Assembly (NCBI GenBank): GCA_003446775.1
Contig: DMCH01000125.1
Location: forward strand, 5,171-11,396
Direction: 5' to 3'
Length of the DNA stretch: 6,226 nucleotides
From: Chloroflexota bacterium
GTDB lineage: Bacteria; Chloroflexota; Dormibacteria; Dormibacterales; Dormibacteraceae
Shown: positions 1-5,798 of the stretch, piece by piece
Layout of the letters: each line of letters begins with the position of its first letter
How positions within the stretch are numbered: the first letter of the stretch is position 1
Translations under genes and position numbers: made by a program
The notes under the pieces: generated by a model
Database searches by the model: none
The model's input: the letters and a program-made list of their open reading frames with translations, nothing else
What the model was told of the DNA's origin: nothing

Positions 1-953
1 CGCGCGTAGCCCTCGAACTCCGCGTAGACCTTGGGCAGCCTGCGCTTCAGAGCCGAGATCGGCTCGGTGTCGCGCACGCCGGCCACGACGTCCTCGCCTT
101 GCGCGTTGGCCAGGTAGTCGCCATACAGCTCCTTCTTGCCGGTGATCGGGTTACGCGTGAACGCGACACCTGTGCCTGAGGTCGGTCCCATGTTGCCGAA
201 GACCATCATCTGGACGTTCACGGCGGTGCCGAGATCGTCGGGGATGCGCTCCATGCGGCGATACGTCTTGGCGCGGTCGGTGTTCCACGACTTGAACACC
301 GCCTCGATCGCGGCGCGCAGCTGCACGACCGGGTCGGAGGGAAACTCGTGGCCCGTCGCGTCCTTATATATGGCCAGGAACCTGGTCACGAGCTTGCGCA
401 GGTCCGCGGGCTTCAGCTCGGGGTCGGTCTTGACCCCCGCGCGCTTCTTGGCCTCGCTCAGGGCGTGCTCGAACTTTTCGCCATCGATGCCCATCACGGT
501 CTTCCCAAACATCTGGATGAAGCGGCGGCGCGCGTCGAGCGCAAAGCGCTCGTCCTTCGTCAGTGCCGTGAGGCCCTTCGTGGTCTCTTCATTGAGGCCG
601 AGGTTGAGGACGGTGTCCATCATGCCGGGCATCGAGAACTTGGCCCCGGAGCGAACGCTGACCAGCAGGGGATTGTGTGGGTCGCCGAAGTGCTTGCCCG
701 TCTTCCGTTCCAGGGTCTTCAGAGCGGTGGTGGTCTGCTCCCACAAACCGGGCGGGAACTTGCCTTTGTTGGCGAGGTAGGCGCGACAGGCTTCGGTGGT
801 GATGGTGAAACCGGGCGGGACGGGCATGCCCGCCTTGGTCATCTCAGCGGCGCCGGCGCCCTTGCCTCCGAGGAGGTCGCGCGGCTCTCCGTGTGCGCTG
901 CGCGCGGCGGCGGATCCCTCCGTGAAGTGGTAGACCCACTTGTGCGCGGCCAT
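1..953 (-). CDS. ppdK: Pyruvate, phosphate dikinase, N-terminal part (cut by left edge)
   Basis: This is a cytoplasmic enzyme that interconverts pyruvate + ATP + phosphate and PEP + AMP + pyrophosphate, working in gluconeogenesis or PPi-dependent glycolysis. I translated 317 residues from the ATG at 953; the family is usually about 870-900 residues, so the central phosphohistidine domain and the C-terminal pyruvate/PEP barrel lie outside the window. Visible family signatures, in order, are LLGGKGAGAAEMTKAGMPVPPGFTITTEAC split over residues 27-56, SVRSGAKFSMPGMMDTVLNLG around 99-119, SGTGVAFTRNPITGKKELYG around 259-278 and NAQGEDVVAGVRDTEPIS around 283-300. All belong to the ATP-grasp nucleotide-binding half. 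The MPGMMDTVLNLG and NAQGEDVVAG stretches favour PPDK over PEP synthase. No Shine-Dalgarno precedes the start, but the protein begins as PPDKs do (KWVYHF). It is read in the same direction as the upstream exporter, across a 106-base gap with hairpins, so it is probably transcribed separately. Confidence 0.96.
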   Translation of the reverse strand, partial: MAAHKWVYHFTEGSAAARSAHGEPRDLLGGKGAGAAEMTKAGMPVPPGFTITTEACRAYLANKGKFPPGLWEQTTTALKTLERKTGKHFGDPHNPLLVSVRSGAKFSMPGMMDTVLNLGLNEETTKGLTALTKDERFALDARRRFIQMFGKTVMGIDGEKFEHALSEAKKRAGVKTDPELKPADLRKLVTRFLAIYKDATGHEFPSDPVVQLRAAIEAVFKSWNTDRAKTYRRMERIPDDLGTAVNVQMMVFGNMGPTSGTGVAFTRNPITGKKELYGDYLANAQGEDVVAGVRDTEPISALKRRLPKVYAEFEGYA

Positions 954-961
954 CAAGGGAA

Positions 962-967
962 ATCTTA
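962..967 (-). promoter_or_regulatory. Possible -10 element of a leaderless ppdK promoter
   Basis: On the minus strand the hexamer TAAGAT (within CGATAAGATT) ends 8 bases before the ppdK ATG. That spacing would place transcription initiation at or within a base or two of the start codon, giving a leaderless mRNA. This fits the lack of any purine-rich ribosome-binding site before the ATG. I see no good -35 hexamer 16-19 bases upstream, so the call rests on the -10 match and the spacing alone. Confidence 0.3.
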
Positions 968-1001
968 TCGTCGGCCGCGTATGGGCTCGTTTCTCCCCAC
1001 C

Positions 1002-1030
1002 CGGCAGCGGGCGCTGCGCGCCCGGTGCCG
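1002..1030 (-). other. GC-rich stem-loop in the mmpL-ppdK gap
   Basis: CGGCAGCGGGC (1002-1012) and GCCCGGTGCCG (1020-1030) form an 11-bp stem with one internal G-G mismatch around a 7-base loop. It directly follows the stronger hairpin at 1032-1052 in the direction of transcription of the exporter gene. It has no T-tract after it. It may be part of a bipartite transcription end or of an RNA leader; the sequence does not decide between them. Confidence 0.45.
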
Positions 1031-1031
1031 A

Positions 1032-1052
1032 CCTCCCCACTACGTGGGGAGG
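1032..1052 (-). terminator. Perfect hairpin just past the mmpL stop, probable terminator
   Basis: CCTCCCCAC (1032-1040) and GTGGGGAGG (1044-1052) are perfect reverse complements: a 9-bp stem with a 3-base TAC loop, beginning 7 bases after the exporter's TAG codon (1060-1062, minus strand). Position and stability fit a transcription terminator for the tetR-mmpL operon. There is no U-tract on either strand, so it would be a U-less hairpin of the kind often proposed in high-GC bacteria, or an mRNA 3'-end stabiliser. Confidence 0.5.
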
Positions 1053-1059
1053 CGAGAGA

Positions 1060-3342
1060 CTACGCCACTTCTAGTTCAGGTTCCTGACCTGGTTCGAGCC
1101 TGAGGTCGCCGAGGCCCGCGCGGCTGTAAAGCCGCCGAAGTGGGCGTGGCGCCCACCAGGTCCATTCGCCGAGCAGGCGCATGACCGCCGGCACCACCAA
1201 CATCCGCACCAGAGTGGCGTCGAGGGCGACAGCGATCGCCAGCCCGATACCGATGGCCTTGATGATCACCACCTCGGCAAGACCGAAGGCGAGGAACACC
1301 GTGACCATGATCGCCGCGGCGCCGGTGATGATGCGCCCGGTCCTCTCGAGGCCGTGCGCCACCGCCTGTGTGTTGTTGCCCGTGCGGACGTACTCCTCGT
1401 TGATGCGGCTGACGAGCAGCACCTCGTAGTCCATCGACAGTCCGAACACGATCGAGAACAGGATCACCGGGATGCTGGGGTCGATGGACTGAGGCGTAAA
1501 GCCGAGCAGAGTCGACAGGTTTCCCTGCTGGAAGATCCAGACCAAGGCGCCGAACGACGCGCCGATGGAGAGGAAGTTCAGCAGCACGGCCTTGAGGGGC
1601 AGCACCACCGAACCGGTGAGCAGGAACAGCACGATCAGGGTGGCGACCACGACGAATCCGACTGCCAGCGGCGTCCGGTCGACGATGAACTTGATGACGT
1701 CGAGGTCAACCGCCGTCTGGCCGCCCACCAGCACCTGGGCGCCGTCGCCGGCGCTGGGAAGGGCGCGGATAGAGTTGACGATGGCTCGCGAGGCGTCGGA
1801 CGTCGCAGGCGACGCGGTCGTCGCCTGGATGACCACGATGTGCTTCCCCACTGTGGCGGACATGAGCTGGCGCGCCGCCGGCGGGATGTTGTTCGGGTCG
1901 CCCGTGTAGAGGGCCTGATAGTCGGCGCGTCCGACGCTCGGGTCGAGGCTGTAGATGGAGGTGGTGTGGAGCACGCCGGGGATCGCGCCGATGCGCTGCT
2001 GGAGGTCGTACTGGTCGCCGATGCGTGCGGCGGTGAGGGGTGAGCCGTCGGGGTAGTTGACCACCACGTTGAAGGTCGTCTGGTCCTGGCCCGGGAAGTT
2101 GTTGATCATCTGGTCGTAGCCCTGCCTCGCCTCGAGGCGCGTGGGCAACATGTCGACGTCGCCGTTGGCCAGCCTCAGCTGGATGAACGGCGAGGCGGCG
2201 AGCAGCAGGAACCCGGTCGTGGGCAGAAGGACGACCAGTGGACGGCGCATGACCCATGTCGCCAAGCCGCGCCAGAAGCCACCGCTGGTTGCGGGGCGCC
2301 GGAAGATCGGGATGCGGAGACGGTTCACCGCGGGACCGACAATCGAAAGCATGGCGGGCAGGAACGTCAGGCCGTAGACTACCGCGACCGCGACCACGAT
2401 CGCACCCGCCGCACCCATCGAGGCGAGGAAGGTGCCCTGGAAGAAGAGCATCGCGGACAGGCCGACGGCGACGGTGATCCCGGAGAACGTGATCGCGCGG
2501 CCGGCGGTCGCCATGGTCGTCGCGATCGCATCTTCACGGCTGGCACCGCGCGCGAGCTCGTCACGGAAGCGGTTGACGACGAAGAGCGAGTAGTCGATGG
2601 AGACACCGAGGCCGATCAGGGTGACGATGTTGAGCGCGTACTGCGAGACGTCCGTGAAACGGCTCAGGAAGAACGTCCCGGCGAGCCCACCGATGATGGT
2701 GAGCACACCGACGCCGAGCGGGAGGCCGGCGGCCACAAGCGACGCGAAGATGATGACGAGGAGAAGAAGCGTCAGCGGCAGCGTTACAAACTCAGCCCGT
2801 TGAAGGTCCGCCTCGAGCGTCTTGTTGAAGGCTTCGTTGATCGCCACGAACCCGGTGCCCATCACGGTGAGCGTGTCCGAGTGAACCTGTGCGCGAAGTG
2901 CGTCGTAGTCCGTGCGGGCCTGGATGCCGGTGGACTTGAGGTCGACGCTCACCAGCGCCTGGTGACCGGTCGTGGACGTGAAGGCTTGCGCGACCCGTGC
3001 GTTGGGCGCGTTGTAAGGCGTGATGATCGAGCTGATCCGAGAATCGCCCTGGATCGGCGCCAGTGCAGCCGTGACGGCGTCCTTGAAGGCGGGGTCGCCG
3101 ACCGACAGAGTCGGGCTCGTGAAGATGAGGACGAAATTCGATGTGGTCGGGCTGCCGGACCTGAGGTCGGATGTGATGAGGTTCCCGGCCCGCGCCGACT
3201 CGAGATTGCTCGTCAGCGGCCCACCGCTCGTGAGCGTGCCGCCCATGAGCAAGCCCGCGACGGAGATGGCCAGCAGCACGCCAGACCCGGCCAGCGTGGC
3301 CCACCGATACCTGTAGACAAAGCGACCCCATCTCGCGAACAT
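1060..3342 (-). CDS. MMPL family (RND-type) transporter
   Basis: This is a complete 760-residue integral membrane protein of the MMPL/RND superfamily, in which proton flux drives export of lipids or other hydrophobic compounds. The layout is the family's duplicated one. TM1 is at about 14-34 and a large outer loop at 35-185. TM2-6 lie between about 186 and 335 and TM7 at 368-386. A second outer loop follows at 387-556, then TM8-12 between about 557 and 717. The Asp-Tyr pairs that form the proton relay in mycobacterial MmpL3 are present in both halves: D250-Y251 (GLGVSIDYSLF, TM4) and D638-Y639 (FGLSMDYEVLL, TM10). The MGTGFVAINE (161-170) and GGQTAVDLDV (540-549) loop segments are also typical. 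The ATG is preceded by a purine-rich AAGAGAGGGAA stretch, a weak but well-placed ribosome-binding site. It lies 24 bases after tetR and is almost certainly co-transcribed with it. The substrate cannot be told from sequence. Confidence 0.95.
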   Translation of the reverse strand: MFARWGRFVYRYRWATLAGSGVLLAISVAGLLMGGTLTSGGPLTSNLESARAGNLITSDLRSGSPTTSNFVLIFTSPTLSVGDPAFKDAVTAALAPIQGDSRISSIITPYNAPNARVAQAFTSTTGHQALVSVDLKSTGIQARTDYDALRAQVHSDTLTVMGTGFVAINEAFNKTLEADLQRAEFVTLPLTLLLLVIIFASLVAAGLPLGVGVLTIIGGLAGTFFLSRFTDVSQYALNIVTLIGLGVSIDYSLFVVNRFRDELARGASREDAIATTMATAGRAITFSGITVAVGLSAMLFFQGTFLASMGAAGAIVVAVAVVYGLTFLPAMLSIVGPAVNRLRIPIFRRPATSGGFWRGLATWVMRRPLVVLLPTTGFLLLAASPFIQLRLANGDVDMLPTRLEARQGYDQMINNFPGQDQTTFNVVVNYPDGSPLTAARIGDQYDLQQRIGAIPGVLHTTSIYSLDPSVGRADYQALYTGDPNNIPPAARQLMSATVGKHIVVIQATTASPATSDASRAIVNSIRALPSAGDGAQVLVGGQTAVDLDVIKFIVDRTPLAVGFVVVATLIVLFLLTGSVVLPLKAVLLNFLSIGASFGALVWIFQQGNLSTLLGFTPQSIDPSIPVILFSIVFGLSMDYEVLLVSRINEEYVRTGNNTQAVAHGLERTGRIITGAAAIMVTVFLAFGLAEVVIIKAIGIGLAIAVALDATLVRMLVVPAVMRLLGEWTWWAPRPLRRLYSRAGLGDLRLEPGQEPELEVA

Positions 3343-3360
3343 TTCCCTCTCTTCTTTGGT

Positions 3361-3376
3361 GGGCGCCTAAGCGCCC
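3361..3376 (-). other. Stem-loop enclosing the tetR stop codon
   Basis: GGGCGC (3361-3366) and GCGCCC (3371-3376) form a perfect 6-bp GC-only stem around a 4-base loop. On the minus-strand mRNA the loop reads UUAG and holds the tetR UAG stop. No U-tract follows; the next bases lead into the purine-rich ribosome-binding region of the exporter gene. A terminator is therefore unlikely. The hairpin could affect translational coupling or relative mRNA stability between repressor and exporter. Confidence 0.4.
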
Positions 3377-3936
3377 GAATTCGTCGAGTAAACGGCTGAC
3401 AGGGACATGGCAGCGAGGGCGTCGACAGCCTCGTCCGCGTTGAATTCCGGGTCGACCATCTTCTGGACCATGATTCCGAGGATCCCCGCCCAAACGGCGC
3501 TCGCGATTGCGCGCGCCGGGGTCGGATCGGCCTCGCGCTCGGCGAGGATCTGGCGCGCGAGATCTTCAACGTGGGCGCGTTCGGTGCGGATGTTTTCGCG
3601 GATCCCGGCTCCGATCTCCTTGTCGTGGAGACCGACGCCGATCAACTGGATATAGAGGGTGTGCGCGTCGGGCCGGGTCCTGAGCAGGACCTTGAAGTTC
3701 TCAAAGGCCGCCATCGCGCCCTCGGTGCCTTCGGCCGTGTAGACGTCCATCTTCTTGCAGACCTCGAAGAGCACGGCTATGACCAGCTGCTGCTTCGACT
3801 TGAAGTAGTAGTGGACGAGGCCCTGGGCCACGCCCGCCTCCTCGGCGATGTCCTTGATCGAGGTGTTCTCGTAGCCCTGGCGGCTCAGGACGGCGAAGGC
3901 TGCCTGGAGGATCTTCTCGCGGTTTTCGCTTGACAA
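3367..3936 (-). CDS. TetR/AcrR family transcriptional repressor
   Basis: This 189-residue cytoplasmic protein is the usual length for ligand-responsive TetR repressors. The N-terminal DNA-binding domain covers about residues 5-50. Its helix-turn-helix runs through TSIKDIAEEAGVAQGLVHYYF (25-45), followed by the conserved KSKQQL. The remainder is an all-helical ligand-binding and dimerisation domain, too divergent to name a ligand. The start is a TTG at 3934-3936. The frame runs upstream to a TGA at 3979-3981 with no ATG or GTG in between, and AAAAGG lies 6 bases before the TTG, so this start is the only convincing one. It is the first gene of a two-gene operon with the exporter and is divergent from the LuxR-type gene. 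The inverted repeat at 3967-4004 is its likely operator, implying autorepression and control of export. Confidence 0.94.
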   Translation of the reverse strand: MSSENREKILQAAFAVLSRQGYENTSIKDIAEEAGVAQGLVHYYFKSKQQLVIAVLFEVCKKMDVYTAEGTEGAMAAFENFKVLLRTRPDAHTLYIQLIGVGLHDKEIGAGIRENIRTERAHVEDLARQILAEREADPTPARAIASAVWAGILGIMVQKMVDPEFNADEAVDALAAMSLSAVYSTNSGA

Positions 3937-3966
3937 CTGAGGCCTTTTCTCCCTGGTCTTCTTGCG

Positions 3967-4004
3967 TTGGTTGAATGCTCAACCAAATCTGGTTGGTCAT
4001 TCAA
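3967..4004. promoter_or_regulatory. Nested inverted repeats, probable TetR operator
   Basis: Two levels of symmetry are visible. First, TTGGTTGAATGCTCAACCAA (3967-3986) has perfect 8-bp arms around a 4-base centre, the size and form of a TetR-dimer operator. Second, the box TTGAATGCTCAACCA (3971-3985) recurs on the opposite strand as TTGAATGACCAACCA (4004-3990), matching at 13 of 15 positions. Together they make a 34-bp inverted repeat (3971-4004) in which 14 of 17 base pairs are symmetric. It sits 31 bases upstream of the tetR start codon and overlaps the likely tetR -10. The binding protein is inferred from position, not shown. Confidence 0.7.
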
Positions 4005-4028
4005 ACACACGGACATTGGGCTTGTCAA
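3999..4028 (-). promoter_or_regulatory. Likely tetR-mmpL promoter
   Basis: On the minus strand a perfect TTGACA -35 (4028-4023) is followed after 18 bases by TTGAAT (4004-3999). That hexamer matches the -10 consensus at four of six positions but lacks the conserved second-position A. The -10 lies inside the distal operator box, so a bound TetR dimer would block initiation. The predicted start leaves about 55 bases of untranslated leader before the tetR TTG codon. Confidence 0.45.
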
Positions 4029-4049
4029 GCGCCGTGCGGCCTGTACGGT
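4022..4049 (+). promoter_or_regulatory. Likely promoter of the LuxR-type gene
   Basis: TTGTCA (4022-4027), a 16-base spacer and TACGGT (4044-4049, directly preceded by TG) form a plausible -35/-10 pair of the TAnnnT type. Transcription would begin near 4056-4058, right at the GTG start at 4059. The -35 lies in the palindrome GCTTGTCAAGC (4020-4030), whose other strand supplies the TTGACA of the divergent tetR promoter. The TetR operator ends 17 bases upstream of this -35. Confidence 0.4.
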
Positions 4050-4058
4050 GTGCGCACA

Positions 4059-5696
4059 GTGGATCGCCTCAAGCTGCCGGATCTCATTGCGGCCGGTGAG
4101 GTGGCGCTCAGGGCCGGCGAGTGGACGGCGGCGCGCGAACAGTTCCAGCAGGCGACCGAGCTGGGCGAAAGCGCGCCTGCATTGGAGGGACTATCCACGG
4201 CTTCCTGGTGGCTGAACCAGGTCGACGCAGCGATCGGTTACCGGCAGCGCGCCTTCAGCCTCCACAAGCACGAAGCGCGCCTCGGCCCCGCCGGGTTCTG
4301 CGCAGTCTGGATCGCTGCTCAGTACTTCGCGGTGTACGACAACATGGCGGCGGCCGAGGGCTGGCTTGCGGTCGGCCAGAAGCTGTTGGTGGAAGCCGGC
4401 CCGTGCCCCGAGCTGGCGCGGCTGATGGTGATGCAGACCGCGATGAGCAGCGACTGGCGCGCCACCATTGAAAGCTGCCGGCAAGCCCGAGAGATGGCGC
4501 GCGCCCTCGGCGACCGCGACTGCGAGGTGCTGGCGGACTCGTACATCGGCCTGGCTCGGGTCACAGGGGGTGAGGTGCGCCAAGGCCTGGGCGAGCTCGA
4601 CGCGGCGATGGCCATGTGTACAGCGGGGGAGGTCACCGAGCTCTGGATAGTCGGTCTCATCTACTGCGCGATGCTTGCCGCGTGTGAGCGCGCGGCTGAC
4701 TTTGCGCGCGCGGATCAATGGTGCAGCGTCGGAGGCTTCGTCGAACGCTACCGCGAGAGCGTGTTCTCAGCCGCATGCCGAGCGTGCTACGGCGCGATCC
4801 ATGTAGCCCGCGGCCGCTGGGACGCCGCCGAGCAAGAGCTGGTGGGCGCATTGCGAACTTTCGAAGAGGGCCCACGCGGCCAGCGCATCGATGCGCTCAG
4901 CCGGCTCGCCACGCTGCGCCTGCATCAGGGACGGCCGGGAGAAGCGGCCCGGCTGTTAGAGGGTTTCGAAGACCATCCAGAAGCGACCCTCGCTATGGCC
5001 GGGTTGCGGTTGGGCGAGGGACACCCCCGGCAAGCGGCGGCTCTGCTCGAGCGCCGGCTGGTCGCCCTGGGCGAGCCGAACATGCAGGCGGCGCCGCTGC
5101 TCTCAATGCTCGTCGAAGCTCACCTGGCCGCTGGAGAACCGGCCAAGGCGCGGGCAGCCGCGGACCGGCTGGGCGCGCTGGCGGCACGTTCGGAAGGCCG
5201 CTATCTCCCAGGTGTCGCCGCGCTGGCAGCCGGCCTTGTCACCGCGGCCGAAGGCGGCGATCCGCTCCCGGAGCTGGAACGTGCCCTCGACCATCTGACA
5301 CAGGCCGAGCTGCCGCTAGAAGCCGGGATGTCGCGGCTGGCGATCGCCCACGCCCTGGAGGCGCAAGATCCGGAGCTCGCCACATCTGAAGCACGGCGCG
5401 CCATCATCACGTTCGAACGCCTGGGAGCGGTTCCTCAGGCAGATGCGGCCAGCGCGCTGCTCCAAAGTCTCGGCGGTCCTCGCCGCACCGGGCCAAAGGG
5501 CCGTGCTCCCCTGAGCCGGCGCGAGGGCCAGGTGCTCGAGCTGCTTGGCCTCGGTCTCTCCAACAACGAGCTGGCGGCTCGCCTGTTCATCAGCCGGCGC
5601 ACCGCCGAGCACCACGTGGGCAGCATCCTGGCGAAGCTGGAGCTGAAGAGCCGCGCCGAAGCCACCGCCTACGCATTGCGGCACTTACGGGGTTAA
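4059..5696 (+). CDS. LuxR-type transcriptional regulator with TPR-like body
   Basis: This predicted 545-residue cytoplasmic regulator ends in a GerE/LuxR DNA-binding domain at residues 485-545. It opens with LSRREGQVLELLGLGLSNNE, and the helix-turn-helix SNNELAARLF..RRTAEHHVGSILAKL spans about 501-527. Residues 1 to about 470 are Ala/Leu-rich paired helices resembling degenerate tetratricopeptide repeats, for example AAGEVALRAGEWTAAREQF near the start and ARGRWDAAEQELVGALRTF near 250-268. I see no Walker-type ATPase (as in MalT/LAL regulators), no receiver domain and no autoinducer-binding domain, so the signal is unknown. The frame is open back to an ATG at 3975, but that codon lies inside the TetR operator and the 28 extra residues look non-coding. 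GTG at 4059 fits the -10 spacing and the start of the helical body; GTG at 4050 is the alternative. No Shine-Dalgarno is visible, which agrees with a leaderless message. It is divergent from tetR-mmpL and may regulate it or the SRPBCC gene. Confidence 0.88.
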   Translation: MDRLKLPDLIAAGEVALRAGEWTAAREQFQQATELGESAPALEGLSTASWWLNQVDAAIGYRQRAFSLHKHEARLGPAGFCAVWIAAQYFAVYDNMAAAEGWLAVGQKLLVEAGPCPELARLMVMQTAMSSDWRATIESCRQAREMARALGDRDCEVLADSYIGLARVTGGEVRQGLGELDAAMAMCTAGEVTELWIVGLIYCAMLAACERAADFARADQWCSVGGFVERYRESVFSAACRACYGAIHVARGRWDAAEQELVGALRTFEEGPRGQRIDALSRLATLRLHQGRPGEAARLLEGFEDHPEATLAMAGLRLGEGHPRQAAALLERRLVALGEPNMQAAPLLSMLVEAHLAAGEPAKARAAADRLGALAARSEGRYLPGVAALAAGLVTAAEGGDPLPELERALDHLTQAELPLEAGMSRLAIAHALEAQDPELATSEARRAIITFERLGAVPQADAASALLQSLGGPRRTGPKGRAPLSRREGQVLELLGLGLSNNELAARLFISRRTAEHHVGSILAKLELKSRAEATAYALRHLRG

Positions 5697-5703
5697 GAAA
5701 CGA

Positions 5704-5727
5704 GGGCGATATTAGGTAGTCTCGCCC
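5704..5727 (+). other. Weak stem-loop after the LuxR-type gene
   Basis: GGGCGA (5704-5709) and TCGCCC (5722-5727) can pair in a 6-bp stem around a 12-base A/T-rich loop, 7 bases after the TAA stop. The long loop and the absence of a T-tract make it a poor terminator. It could equally be chance symmetry, so whether the SRPBCC gene is read through from the regulator remains open. Confidence 0.25.
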
Positions 5728-5744
5728 ATGCTTGGCGCTCCGTC

Positions 5745-5769
5745 CGGTGACACCGTTGAACGCAGTTCA
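5745..5769. promoter_or_regulatory. Two adjacent short inverted repeats upstream of the SRPBCC gene
   Basis: CGGTG-A-CACCG (5745-5755) and TGAAC-GCA-GTTCA (5757-5769) are perfect small palindromes one base apart, lying 14 bases before the GGAGGAG ribosome-binding site. They could be half-sites for a dimeric regulator such as the neighbouring LuxR-type protein. Arms of five bases are short enough to arise by chance in a high-GC sequence. Confidence 0.25.
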
Positions 5770-5783
5770 GACAGCAAATCACC

Positions 5784-5790
5784 GGAGGAG
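5784..5790 (+). promoter_or_regulatory. Strong ribosome-binding site of the SRPBCC gene
   Basis: GGAGGAG is followed by 8 bases and the ATG at 5799. It is the only near-consensus Shine-Dalgarno among the starts in this window and fixes the SRPBCC start codon. Confidence 0.85.
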
Positions 5791-5798
5791 AAAGAGCA

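Noticed and set aside
136..780. Plus-strand open frame (214 codons) opposite ppdK
   Set aside because: It is entirely antisense to conserved PPDK coding sequence, has no ribosome-binding site and no recognisable domain.
1..953. Phosphoenolpyruvate synthase as an alternative identity for the left-edge gene
   Set aside because: The MPGMMDTVLNLG and NAQGEDVVAG motifs and the KWVYHF opening are characteristic of pyruvate, phosphate dikinase.
348..1103. Long plus-strand open frame (251 codons) opposite ppdK
   Set aside because: It lies antisense to a clearly recognisable PPDK, runs across the intergenic hairpins into the end of the exporter gene, and its composition (Gly/Ala/Arg/Leu/Val-rich) is that of a high-GC shadow frame.
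1354..2043. Plus-strand open frame (229 codons) opposite the MMPL gene
   Set aside because: It is rich in Arg, His, Asp and Gln with low complexity, typical of the reverse complement of a GC-rich membrane-protein gene. No motif was seen.
2800..3399. Plus-strand open frame (199 codons) opposite the start of the MMPL gene
   Set aside because: It is Arg-rich shadow sequence crossing the tetR-mmpL junction, with no domain or initiation signal.
2792..3493. Minus-strand open frame (233 codons) overlapping tetR and mmpL
   Set aside because: It is an alternative frame over two well-supported genes on the same strand; Arg/Gly/His-rich with no family resemblance.
3975..4058. N-terminal extension of the LuxR-type protein from ATG 3975
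   Set aside because: The start codon is within the operator, the segment covers the likely promoter, and its residues (Trp/Cys/His-rich) do not resemble the helical body.
4718..5389. Plus-strand open frame (223 codons) inside the LuxR-type gene
   Set aside because: It is an Arg/Gly/Ala/Pro-rich +frame shadow of the TPR region, without a ribosome-binding site or motif.
5704..5727. Intrinsic terminator for the LuxR-type gene
   Set aside because: The stem is only 6 bp with a 12-base loop and no T-tract follows, so I list it as a weak stem-loop only.
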